This document shows, piece by piece, positions 18,509 through 26,354 of a stretch of DNA of 35,833 nucleotides. Numbering within the stretch: the first letter of the stretch is position 1; each line of letters begins with the position of its first letter. The position numbers were made by a program, and so were the translations under genes. This DNA comes from Cohnella baijiui. Lineage in GTDB: Bacteria > Bacillota > Bacilli > Paenibacillales > Paenibacillaceae. The notes below the pieces were generated by a model. It made no database searches. It had not been told where the DNA came from and saw only the letters and a list, made by a program, of their open reading frames with translations. The DNA is taken from assembly GCF_020731285.1 (NCBI RefSeq), contig NZ_JAJFOW010000054.1, positions 1 to 35,833 on the forward strand. Reading direction: 5' to 3'.

Positions 18509-19002
18509 TTGAAAAAATATTTCTCTGCGATAATGCTATGGCGAACATAACCCAGGAAGTAAAAAAAGTAAGTAATGTAGAAACCGGTGGTGCACTTATA
18601 GGATATTTGAGTGACAACTATGCTGTAATAACACATTGCTCTGGGCCAGGACCAAAAAGTAAGCTCACAAGAACATCTGTAACTATTGATGGAAACTATA
18701 CAACAAGACTTTGCATGGACATTTCCAGTAGGTCAGACGGAAGGCTTTACTATCTAGGAGATTGGCATACTCATCTTGGGAATAGCTTATGTCCAAGCGC
18801 TACGGATATTAGTGCTATGGCTGTACTACTGAATGAGAAAGTCACTCCTTGGTCAAGTTTGTTCAGTCTAATACTTCATAAAGATTTAACTACATACCGC
18901 TTGTATCAATTTAGGCTCGGGAAGAAATTCGAGGAACTTCCAGTCGTGACCTGCAAAGACCCAATTACTATAGCCGATTTGAAGATTAATGATCTACCTT
19001 GA
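18505..19002 (+). CDS. cap3: Cap3, JAMM/JAB isopeptidase
   Basis: Cap3 is a zinc metallopeptidase that cuts CD-NTase conjugates made by Cap2. The 165-residue protein has the complete JAMM set: Glu26 (ETGGALIG), His88 and His90 (WHTH), Ser98 and Asp101 (the H-x-H-x7-S-x2-D motif). The start is ATG at 18505, which forms a 4-base ATGA overlap with the cap2 stop; a TTG 12 bases earlier is less likely. It is followed by the DUF6602-like gene with a 16-base gap. It counters Cap2, so its presence completes the ancillary pair. Confidence 0.93.
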   Translation: MIEKIFLCDNAMANITQEVKKVSNVETGGALIGYLSDNYAVITHCSGPGPKSKLTRTSVTIDGNYTTRLCMDISSRSDGRLYYLGDWHTHLGNSLCPSATDISAMAVLLNEKVTPWSSLFSLILHKDLTTYRLYQFRLGKKFEELPVVTCKDPITIADLKINDLP

Positions 19003-19018
19003 AGTGAGGGAGATATTC

Positions 19019-19747
19019 GTGAAGAAGATTGATTTGAGGGATATTTTTTTAAGACTCCAAAAACAAATGATCGTGACCCTTCAAGCAAGCCGTGAGATTA
19101 TTGACCATCCCGGTTCAAAAGGTGACGCCTCAGAATTAAAGTGGATTGAATGGTTAGAAAACTACCTTCCAAATCGGTATAAAGTGGGGAAGGCATTTGT
19201 TGTAGATTCGCAAAACAACATTAGTGATCAAATGGACTTAGTCATTTATGATCGTCAGTATACTCCATTTGTATATGTAGATAAGGGTACAGCATTTATT
19301 CCCGCAGAGAGTGTGTATGCGGTCTTTGAGGTGAAACAGAATTTATCCACTGCGAATATTAGGTATGCCGGAGAGAAGTTTGAAAGTGTGCGTAAATTAG
19401 TTCGTACATCAGCAGACATATATCATCTTGGCGGTAGAGGAAAGAAGGAGCATTTCCGGATAATATCGGGGTTCGTTTGCTTAAGCAGTGATTTTAGTCC
19501 AGCTTTTAGCGAAACGTGCAGAAAACACATTATGGATTTGCAAGGTGATCAGCGGATGGATTTGGGCTGTGTTCTTCAAGAAAGTGCTTTTAAAGTAACC
19601 TATGGCTCGGATACAGAGATAACGATTAGTTCACATGAAGAAACTTTAATCTTCTTTTTCTTTAAACTTATTATGGAGTTACAGAAACTTGGAACCGCAC
19701 CTGCAATGGATATTGAAGAATATGCGAAGGCGTTGGATTCAATTTAA
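19019..19747 (+). CDS. DUF6602-like PD-(D/E)XK protein, candidate CBASS effector
   Basis: This 242-residue protein has GDASELKWIEWLENYLP, then SDQMDLVIYDRQYTPF, then AESVYAVFEVKQNL. Glu39, Asp73 and Glu104-x-Lys106 have the order and spacing of a PD-(D/E)XK nuclease core. The pattern resembles DUF6602 proteins; I make that family call from memory. The rest (110-242) is mixed alpha/beta without a SAVED, CARF or transmembrane part I can recognise. The start GTG at 19019 is chosen because GAGGGAG lies 6 bases upstream; an earlier in-frame ATG at 18989 overlaps cap3 and lacks one. As the last gene of the operon it should be the effector that degrades nucleic acid after binding the CD-NTase product. 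That role is inference. Confidence 0.75.
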   Translation: MKKIDLRDIFLRLQKQMIVTLQASREIIDHPGSKGDASELKWIEWLENYLPNRYKVGKAFVVDSQNNISDQMDLVIYDRQYTPFVYVDKGTAFIPAESVYAVFEVKQNLSTANIRYAGEKFESVRKLVRTSADIYHLGGRGKKEHFRIISGFVCLSSDFSPAFSETCRKHIMDLQGDQRMDLGCVLQESAFKVTYGSDTEITISSHEETLIFFFFKLIMELQKLGTAPAMDIEEYAKALDSI

Positions 19748-19922
19748 CTGGTTAGAACGTGGTCCATACATTCTTTTTCGGGGTTCTACCATGCTCCAGA
19801 TAACCCAGCAAAACCAATGAATTTTAGTTCTACACTTTTTTATCACCTGACAATTGTAAGAACCAATCAAAGTCATCCCAAAGCCAAAATAATCGCATTA
19901 AAGCCTTAAAAGTCATTCTACG

Positions 19923-19970
19923 AGCCGAGCGAAAAACAGGTCTCTACTCCTGTTTTTCCTCGGCTTTTTA
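19923..19970 (+). terminator. Terminator of the CBASS operon
   Basis: Two stacked stems, AGCCG / CGGCT and AAAAACAGG / CCTGTTTTT, with a short internal loop are followed by a T-run. It lies 175 bases after the DUF6602-like stop; the gap holds no gene. Confidence 0.82.
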
Positions 19971-20088
19971 CTTTGGGGATAGAGGGAAGATGCTTTGGAA
20001 AAGGCGTAAGTCCAGCTCTGGCGTTGAGGGGGAAATGCAGGGTACCACTTATGCGGCATGGGGCACAGGATCATTATAAACCCATAAG

Positions 20089-20120
20089 AAATGAAAAGGA
20101 CATCCACGATGGTGGATGTC
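20089..20120 (-). terminator. Terminator of the LacI gene
   Basis: Read on the minus strand, the 9-bp stem GACATCCAC / GTGGATGTC with a 4-base loop is followed by CTTTTCATTT. It lies about 50 bases after the regulator's stop. Confidence 0.78.
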
Positions 20121-20171
20121 TCAGTTACTGCAACAAGCGATCAGAGTCGACTTTTCTTGCTTATGATCCCA

Positions 20172-21200
20172 TCACAGAGCCTTCGTCGACTTCCGCTCCA
20201 CAAGCGAAGTGTCGACCAGCGTCTTGAGATGCAGGTTCTTGCCTTCGTTTTCGGTGAGACGAACGAGTCGTTCTACCGCGAGCGCGGCGATTTTCTCCTT
20301 CTCGACCTGGATGGTCGTAAGCTCGGGAGTAATGACCTCGGCTTCGGAGATGTTGTCAAAGCCGACGACGGACAACTCATCAGGTACTCGAATGCCGAGC
20401 TCGTGCGCGGATTTGATTACGCTGATCGCCATATAGTCGCATTCGCAAAATAAGGCGGTCGGGCGTTCGCTCAGAGCGGACCAGGCTTGCACGAACTCCT
20501 CCTGCGGGGAGACGACGGTGGGCGCCAGCGTGAACAGATGTTCCTTCGAAATGGAAAGGCCGTGCTCTTCCAGAGCTGCTTCAAACCCGCGGCGGCGGGC
20601 GTCGAAGTTGTACATGCGACTCTTGGATTGAGCATAGCCGATCCGGCGGTGCCCGAGTTCGATCAGGTGAGACGCGGCTTGGTAGCCCCCCATAAAATTG
20701 TTCATGACGACGAAATCGGCGGCAAGAGATTCATAGCAGGTATCCAGAACGACCAAGTTCTTCACATGTTCGGACACGAGAGCGACTTGGTCCCTTGACA
20801 GGTTCGTTCCGAGCAGAATAAGTCCGCTCGCTTCATAGTCCGCCGCGAGGCGTTGAATTTCCCCCGCAAGTTGGTCCCCTTGAATGGAAGAGAAGAGCAG
20901 GGAATAGCCGTAAGAGCTGCACTGGTCCTCGATGTGCCGAATCAGCTCTGTGAAGAAAGGCTGCTTCTCGTATTCGTCTAGCACGATGCCGGAATTGGTA
21001 AGCGCCGCCAGGCGAAGGAACCGATTGCTCCGATATACCTGCTGCGCGTGCAGCTGCGAACGCTGAATGTAGCCTGTATCTTGGACGATCTTCAGAATCT
21101 TGTCGCGCGTCTCCGGGCTGACTCCCGGCTTGCCGTTCAAGGCGAGCGAGACGGCCGACTTGGACACGTTGGCGAGCTTGGCGATATCTTCGATCTTCAT
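20172..21200 (-). CDS. LacI-family transcriptional repressor
   Basis: The 342-residue regulator has an N-terminal LacI helix-turn-helix (IEDIAKLANVSKSAVSLALNGKPGVSPETRDKIL) and a periplasmic-binding-like sensor domain ending in the typical SVVGFDNISEAEVITPELTTIQ segment. It should bind an operator and release it when a sugar or sugar phosphate binds. The start ATG at 21200 follows AGGTGGG. It is divergent from the isomerase-transketolase-kinase-glycosidase operon, and each side has an identical 19-bp site, so it most likely controls itself and that operon. The ligand is not visible; D-apiose or a pathway intermediate is the guess from context. Confidence 0.92.
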   Translation of the reverse strand: MKIEDIAKLANVSKSAVSLALNGKPGVSPETRDKILKIVQDTGYIQRSQLHAQQVYRSNRFLRLAALTNSGIVLDEYEKQPFFTELIRHIEDQCSSYGYSLLFSSIQGDQLAGEIQRLAADYEASGLILLGTNLSRDQVALVSEHVKNLVVLDTCYESLAADFVVMNNFMGGYQAASHLIELGHRRIGYAQSKSRMYNFDARRRGFEAALEEHGLSISKEHLFTLAPTVVSPQEEFVQAWSALSERPTALFCECDYMAISVIKSAHELGIRVPDELSVVGFDNISEAEVITPELTTIQVEKEKIAALAVERLVRLTENEGKNLHLKTLVDTSLVERKSTKAL

Positions 21201-21220
21201 TCAAACCCACCTATCGAAAC

Positions 21221-21239
21221 TAAATTAGTTTAGTTAATT
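21221..21239. promoter_or_regulatory. Operator copy 1, next to the LacI start
   Basis: This 19-base site (TAAATTAGTTTAGTTAATT) is the exact reverse complement of the site at 21487-21505. It lies 20 bases ahead of the LacI start codon, within its likely promoter region. It is near-palindromic around AACTAA-x-TTAGTT, as LacI-type operators are. Confidence 0.75.
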
Positions 21240-21486
21240 GAGTAAATCATTCATGCCAGAAATGGAAGTCGGATGTCTGAGTACGGGAAAACATCGACAC
21301 GGATTCGAGACGGAACAGTTCTTCCGTATTTAGAGATGGTCTGCGGAAACGCAGTCGTTATGGTTGTGCTGCCGGACGGTGAGACAAGCGTAGTGTCGCC
21401 GTCTCCTCTCTATTATCGCATTTTTTTTGCCTTTTAGAAAGGCGTTTAGGTAAATTAATGCGCTTAAAACATAAAAAAATTTATAA

Positions 21487-21505
21487 AATTAACTAAACTA
21501 ATTTA
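21487..21505. promoter_or_regulatory. Operator copy 2, next to the operon promoter
   Basis: This 19-base site (AATTAACTAAACTAATTTA) directly abuts the -35 box of the operon promoter and is an exact inverted copy of the site beside the LacI gene. The two sites are 266 bases apart centre to centre, so looping is possible. The 21241-21486 gap holds no gene. Confidence 0.75.
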
Positions 21506-21534
21506 TTGACGGGTTTAGAGATCGGTGCTACGAT
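21506..21534 (+). promoter_or_regulatory. Sigma-A promoter of the sugar operon
   Basis: TTGACG (21506-21511), 17 bases, then TACGAT (21529-21534) lies about 38 bases ahead of the isomerase gene. The 19-bp operator ends at the base before the -35 box. Confidence 0.75.
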
Positions 21535-21571
21535 GAAGGCGAAATGGAGATCGTCTCTACAGGAGGAATGA

Positions 21572-23008
21572 ATGGTGGCGAAGTTGAAGCTTGGATACGC
21601 GCCAACCCGCAGGTTTACGTTCAGTGCCGAAGACGCTTACAAATACAAGGTATTGATTCGGCAGAAGATGGAGTCGTTTGGCATGGATATCGAGATCGTC
21701 GATCTCGAGGGCTTGAATCAAGAAGGCTTGCTTTACGATGACCATATCAATGCCGACGCCATCGCCCGCCGGTTTCAAGACGAGCGGGTGGACGCATTGT
21801 TTTTCCCGCATTGCAACTTCGGAACGGAGGACACCGTCGCGCGGGTTGCCAAGGCGCTCGGAAAGCCGACGCTGCTGTGGGGTCCGCGGGACGAAGCGCC
21901 GCTTGAGGATGGCATGAGATTGCGCGATACCCAATGCGGGCTGTTCGCGACCGGCAAGGTGCTTCGCCGGTTCAACGTGCCTTTCACCTACATCACCAAT
22001 TCCCGAGTAGACGATCCCGTATTCGAGCGCGGCTTTACCAACTTCATCGCGGCTGCGAATGTAGTAAAGGCGTTCAAGTCGCTGCGCATTCTGCAGATCG
22101 GACCGCGGCCGACGTCGTTCTGGACGATGATGTGCAACGAGGGAGAGCTGCTGGAGCGGTTCGGCATCGAGCTGCACCCGATTACGCTGATTGACATTCA
22201 ACGGACTTCCAAGAAAATCGAGAATGGCAACAACTCCGAGCTGGCGGCGGCTATCGATTATATCAAGGAGAAGTTGGACTATTCCGAGGTGACCGAGGAG
22301 GATGTCCGGAGAATCGCCGCGCTTAAGGTCGCGATGAAGCAATACGCCGCGAACAACAACTGCTCGGCGATCGCGATCCAATGCTGGTCGGCCCTGCAGG
22401 AAGCGATGGGCATCATGCCGTGCCTCGCGAACGCGATCCTAACCGACGAGCAGATTCCGGTTACCTGCGAGACCGATATTCACGGCGCGATCACCTCGGT
22501 GATGGTGCAAGCGGCTACGATGAATACGGCTCCGACGTTCTTCGCCGATCTGACGATCCGCCACCCCGACAACCCGAACGGCGAACTGCTTTTCCACTGC
22601 GGCAACTTCCCCGTCTCGCTCAGCGTGGAGGAGAAGCCGAAGCTGCGCAAGCACTTCTTGTTCGACGACCACTCGCCGGGAACGCATGAAGGCGAAATTC
22701 GCGGCGGCGACATGACGCTGGCCCGGTTCGACGGGGACCATGGGGAATATTCGATTTTCCTAGGCAAGGCGCGCGGTATTCAAGGCCCGTACACCCGCGG
22801 CTCGTACGTTTGGGTGGAAGTGAACGACTGGCCGCTCTGGGAGGAGAAGCTGGTCAAGGGACCCTACGTCCACCACGCCGTCGGTATCCACGCCAACGCG
22901 ATTCCCGCCATTTATGAGGCTTGCAGCTACATCCCGGGGCTGACGCCGGATCCCGTCGATCCGACCGAGAACGAGATTCGCGCCTGGCTTCGCGGGGCGG
23001 GCCTTTGA
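21572..23008 (+). CDS. L-fucose/L-arabinose isomerase-like sugar isomerase
   Basis: This 478-residue protein resembles the FucI-like family: an N-terminal Rossmann-like part (VDALFFPHCNFGTEDTVARVAKALGKPTLLWGPRDE), a central IQCWSALQEAMGIMPC stretch, and a C-terminal part with CETDIHGAITSVM and HCGNFP that carry likely metal and substrate ligands (Glu, Asp, His). Such enzymes interconvert aldoses and ketoses using a divalent metal. The ATG at 21572 follows AGGAGG by 5 bases. It leads an operon with a split transketolase, an FGGY kinase and an apiosidase-like glycosidase, so the substrate may be D-apiose (giving D-apulose); the substrate is inferred from context and not visible in the protein. 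Confidence 0.85.
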   Translation: MVAKLKLGYAPTRRFTFSAEDAYKYKVLIRQKMESFGMDIEIVDLEGLNQEGLLYDDHINADAIARRFQDERVDALFFPHCNFGTEDTVARVAKALGKPTLLWGPRDEAPLEDGMRLRDTQCGLFATGKVLRRFNVPFTYITNSRVDDPVFERGFTNFIAAANVVKAFKSLRILQIGPRPTSFWTMMCNEGELLERFGIELHPITLIDIQRTSKKIENGNNSELAAAIDYIKEKLDYSEVTEEDVRRIAALKVAMKQYAANNNCSAIAIQCWSALQEAMGIMPCLANAILTDEQIPVTCETDIHGAITSVMVQAATMNTAPTFFADLTIRHPDNPNGELLFHCGNFPVSLSVEEKPKLRKHFLFDDHSPGTHEGEIRGGDMTLARFDGDHGEYSIFLGKARGIQGPYTRGSYVWVEVNDWPLWEEKLVKGPYVHHAVGIHANAIPAIYEACSYIPGLTPDPVDPTENEIRAWLRGAGL

Positions 23009-23033
23009 GCAAGCGACCGAAGGAGGAATCCGA

Positions 23034-23879
23034 ATGAATAGCACGGAGCTGAAACTGAAAGCGGTCCAGATTCGGATGGACCTGTTGAAGATGATCCACC
23101 ACGCCAAGACAGGGCATACCGGGGGATCTCTGAGCAATACCGACATCCTCACGGCCTTATATTATCGGATCATGAAGATCGACCCTAAACGGCCTAAATG
23201 GGAGGAGCGAGACCGGTTTATCGCCAGCAAGGGCCATTCGGTCGAATCGCTATGGTGCATTCTGGGGGATATCGGTTTCTTCCCGCGGGAGGAGCTGGAG
23301 ACGTTCAGCCAATTCGGGACGCGTCTCATCGGGCATCCGAATAACAAGGTTCCCGGCATCGAGATGAACACGGGAGCGCTCGGGCACGGCCTAGCGATCT
23401 CGGTCGGGATGGCACTGGCAGCCCGAAGAGACGGCAAGTCTTATCGCGTATTCTGCCTGATGGGAGACGGGGAACAAGCCGAAGGCTCCGTCTGGGAAGC
23501 GGCGATGGCGGGCGCCCATTACAAGCTGGACAACCTGGTCGGCATCATCGACCGCAACCGGCTGCAGATCAGCGGGGCGACGGAGGAAGTGATGGGGCTC
23601 GAGCCGCTCGAGGAGAAGTGGGCCGCGTTCGGGTGGAACGTGGTCTCCGTCGACGGCAACGACATTGACGAGCTGGTGAAGGCATTCGAAGCGGCACCAT
23701 CCGTCCCGGGCAAGCCGACGCTAGTGATGGCCAACACGGTGAAAGCCAAGGGCATCTCATTCGCCGAGAACGTTCCGCAATGGCACCATCGCGTGCCGAA
23801 CGACGAAGAGCTTGCGAAGGCGCTTGCGGAGCTGTCCGCGTCGGCAGAGCAAATCAAGCAAGAAGGGCAGGCGAGATAA
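23034..23879 (+). CDS. Transketolase, N-terminal (TPP-binding) subunit
   Basis: The 281-residue half-transketolase binds thiamine diphosphate. The signature is GDGEQAEGSVWEAA (GDG at 144-146) with Asn175 in DRNRLQ; substrate-side residues include SKGHS and GALGHGL. It matches only the first domain of a classical transketolase of about 650 residues; the pyrimidine-binding and C-terminal domains are in the next gene, 3 bases away. Split transketolases of this type occur in sugar-specific operons, including AptA in apulose-4-phosphate cleavage. The ATG at 23034 follows AAGGAGGAA. Classical pentose-phosphate use is less likely given the operon. Confidence 0.92.
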   Translation: MNSTELKLKAVQIRMDLLKMIHHAKTGHTGGSLSNTDILTALYYRIMKIDPKRPKWEERDRFIASKGHSVESLWCILGDIGFFPREELETFSQFGTRLIGHPNNKVPGIEMNTGALGHGLAISVGMALAARRDGKSYRVFCLMGDGEQAEGSVWEAAMAGAHYKLDNLVGIIDRNRLQISGATEEVMGLEPLEEKWAAFGWNVVSVDGNDIDELVKAFEAAPSVPGKPTLVMANTVKAKGISFAENVPQWHHRVPNDEELAKALAELSASAEQIKQEGQAR

Positions 23880-23882
23880 GCG

Positions 23883-24818
23883 ATGAATAAGATCCCTAAC
23901 CGGCAAGTCATCTGCGAGACGCTCGCCGACCTGGCGCGGGTGGACCGGGACATCACGGTGCTCGCCAGCGATTCTCGCGGCTCGGCTGCGATGGCGCCTT
24001 TCGCGCAGGCGTTTCCCGAGCAGTTCGTCGAAGTCGGCATCGCGGAGCAGAACATCGTCGGTATCGCGGCCGGATTGGCGCACAGCGGGAAGAAGCCCTT
24101 CGTGGCGTCGCCGGCCTGCTTCTTGAGCATGCGGAGTATCGAGCAGATCAAGGTAGACGTCGCCTACTCCGGCACGAACGTGAAGCTGGTCGGCATTAGC
24201 GGCGGTGTCAGCTACGGCGCGCTCGGAATGTCGCACCATTCGGTGCAGGATATCGCCGTGGCGCGCGCCATTCCGGGGCTGGCCGTGCTGCTGCCGGCTG
24301 ACCGCCACGAGACGAAGCGGATGACCGAAGCACTCGTCAAGCACAAAGGGGGCGCGTACGTGCGTATCGGGCGCAACCCGGTGGAGGATGTTTACGAATC
24401 CGACGCCTACGCGTTCGAGATCGGCAAAGCGGTCACGATGCGGGAAGGGACGAACCTGACGATCATCGCCGCGGGCGAGACGGTGCGTGTCGCGCTCGAC
24501 GCCCACGACGCGCTTGCCGCGGAAGGCGTATCCTGCCGCGTGCTCAACATGCACACGATCAAGCCGTTGGACGAAGAGGCGATCGTTCGCGCGGCGAGCG
24601 AAACGGGCCACATCATGACGGTGGAAGAGCATAGCATTCACGGCGGCTTGGGGGCGGCGGTAGCGGAGGTAGTCGTGCAGCGCCGGCCGGTTCCGATGCA
24701 CATCGTCGGCATTCCCGACGAGCCGGCCATCGCGGGCAAGACATCGGAAGTGTTCGAGCATTACGGCATCAGCGCGGACAACTTAAAGCGAATCGCCCTT
24801 GCGTTGTTGGGGCGGTAA
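23883..24818 (+). CDS. Transketolase, C-terminal (pyrimidine-binding) subunit
   Basis: This 311-residue partner completes the split transketolase. The catalytic glutamate that activates thiamine diphosphate is Glu55 in GIAEQN. A pyrimidine-binding domain occupies about residues 5-165 and a transketolase C-terminal domain about 185-305 (VEEHSIHGGLGAAVAEVV). The start ATG lies three bases after the stop of the N-terminal subunit, so the two should be made in equal amounts and assemble as a heterotetramer. In the D-apiose pathway the corresponding AptB acts with AptA; here that is inferred from neighbours. Confidence 0.92.
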   Translation: MNKIPNRQVICETLADLARVDRDITVLASDSRGSAAMAPFAQAFPEQFVEVGIAEQNIVGIAAGLAHSGKKPFVASPACFLSMRSIEQIKVDVAYSGTNVKLVGISGGVSYGALGMSHHSVQDIAVARAIPGLAVLLPADRHETKRMTEALVKHKGGAYVRIGRNPVEDVYESDAYAFEIGKAVTMREGTNLTIIAAGETVRVALDAHDALAAEGVSCRVLNMHTIKPLDEEAIVRAASETGHIMTVEEHSIHGGLGAAVAEVVVQRRPVPMHIVGIPDEPAIAGKTSEVFEHYGISADNLKRIALALLGR

Positions 24819-24827
24819 GGACTCGTC

Positions 24828-26354
24828 ATGGACAAAAACTATATGCTGGCCGTCGACCAGAGCACGTCGGGTACGAAGGCGCTCGTCGTGGATCGTTCGG
24901 GCACGATCGTCGCCCGCAGCTTCTTGGAGCATCGACAAATTTATCCCCAAGCCGGCTGGGTGGAGCACGATCCGCTGGAGATTTACGAGAATGCGCTAAA
25001 GACCGTACGGCAAGCGACGAAAGCCGCCGGCATCGAACCAGGGGAGCTCGCCGCGTTAACCGTGACCAACCAGCGCGAGACGGCCGTCCTATGGGATCGG
25101 GTCACCGGGCTTCCGGTGTATAATGCAATCGTATGGCAATGCCAGCGAACAGCCGGCGCTTGCGCGGAGTTCAAGCAGGCGGGTCTCGAAGAGATCGTCC
25201 GGGAGAGAACCGGACTGTTGCTCGATCCGTACTTCTCCGCAGCAAAGTGGCGTTGGATGCTGGATCATGCAGACGGTGCCAGGTCATCGCTGGAGAAGGG
25301 GCGCCTGCTGGCGGGCACGGTGGACAGTTGGCTCGTCTGGAAGCTGACCGATGGCAGGGCTCACGTTACCGATTACACGAACGCCAGCAGGACCTCGCTG
25401 TTCAACATTCACGCGCTCGAGTGGGACGAAGACATGTGCGGGTTGTTCGGCGTGCCGGCTTCGCTGCTGCCGTCCGTCCGATCCTCCGACGAGATCGTCG
25501 GGTGGACGACGGAGTCGCTGTTTGGGGATGTGAGCGTGCCGATCGCGGGGGTGATCGGCGACTCCCAGGCGGCTCTGTTCGGTCACTTTTGTTTGGAACC
25601 GGGCATGGCGAAGGCGACTTTCGGCACCGGCACTTCGGTACTCATGAACGCGGGCGACCGCCCGGCTCCCGCAGGCAAGGGACTCGTTCAGGCAATCGCT
25701 TGGGGACGAGGCGGCAAAGCGACCTATGCTCTGGAGGCGATCATCCGCTCTTCAGGCGATACAGTCAAATGGGCGAGAGACCAGCTAGGGCTCTTCTCGG
25801 ACATGGACGAGATGGAGCGGCTGCTCGCCGAGGCGCCGACGAACGAAGGCGTGTACCTCGTGCCGGCGTTCGTCGGGCTCGGCGCGCCCTATTGGCAGCC
25901 CGACGCGCGGGCGGCGCTGACAGGGATGAGCCGGGGAACCGGCCGTCCCCATATCGTTCGCGCCGCGATCGAAAGTATGGCGTACCAGGTGCGCGATGCG
26001 GTCGAGCTGCTTGAGGCCCAGTCCGGCATCCCGTTGAAAGAATTGAGGGCCGACGGAGGAGCCGCTTCCAACGCCGTACTCATGCAATTTCAGGCGGACC
26101 AGCTAGAGCGGCCCGTCGCCAAGTCCGGTACGGCGGAGCTGTCGGCTCTTGGCTCGGCTTATCTGGGGGGACTTGGCGTCGGATTCTGGGCGTCGGTCGA
26201 AGAGCTTGTCCGGGAGTATCTCCGATACGAACCCGCGGCAGAGCGGGAGGAAGCGGAGCGCAACTATGCCGGGTGGAAGCGGGCCGTCGCTTCCGTCATC
26301 GGCCTTGCAAGCGCGGGGCAAGAAGGAACGGATCATAAGGAGGGGTACAGATGA
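24828..26354 (+). CDS. FGGY-family sugar kinase, GlpK-like
   Basis: The 508-residue kinase has two actin-like ATPase halves: an N-terminal phosphate loop AVDQSTSGTKALVVD, VTNQRETAVLWDRVTG, and a C-terminal GTGTSVLMN and DGGAASNAVLMQFQAD. It phosphorylates a polyol or ketose with ATP. The closest look is glycerol kinase (the NQRETAV and YNAIVWQ stretches), but it sits between a transketolase and a glycosidase and not beside glycerol genes, so a substrate such as D-apulose (AplK role) is more likely. L-erythrulose or a pentulose are alternatives. It overlaps the next gene by 4 bases (ATGA). Confidence 0.88.
   Translation: MDKNYMLAVDQSTSGTKALVVDRSGTIVARSFLEHRQIYPQAGWVEHDPLEIYENALKTVRQATKAAGIEPGELAALTVTNQRETAVLWDRVTGLPVYNAIVWQCQRTAGACAEFKQAGLEEIVRERTGLLLDPYFSAAKWRWMLDHADGARSSLEKGRLLAGTVDSWLVWKLTDGRAHVTDYTNASRTSLFNIHALEWDEDMCGLFGVPASLLPSVRSSDEIVGWTTESLFGDVSVPIAGVIGDSQAALFGHFCLEPGMAKATFGTGTSVLMNAGDRPAPAGKGLVQAIAWGRGGKATYALEAIIRSSGDTVKWARDQLGLFSDMDEMERLLAEAPTNEGVYLVPAFVGLGAPYWQPDARAALTGMSRGTGRPHIVRAAIESMAYQVRDAVELLEAQSGIPLKELRADGGAASNAVLMQFQADQLERPVAKSGTAELSALGSAYLGGLGVGFWASVEELVREYLRYEPAAEREEAERNYAGWKRAVASVIGLASAGQEGTDHKEGYR

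Noticed and set aside
21420..21450. T-run followed by a GCCTTT/AAAGGC hairpin
   Set aside because: The T-run comes before the hairpin on the plus strand and becomes an A-run after it on the minus strand, so it is not a terminator on either strand.
24828..26354. Calling the FGGY kinase glpK
   Set aside because: The motifs resemble glycerol kinase, but the operon holds no glycerol uptake or dehydrogenase genes and fits a ketose kinase better.
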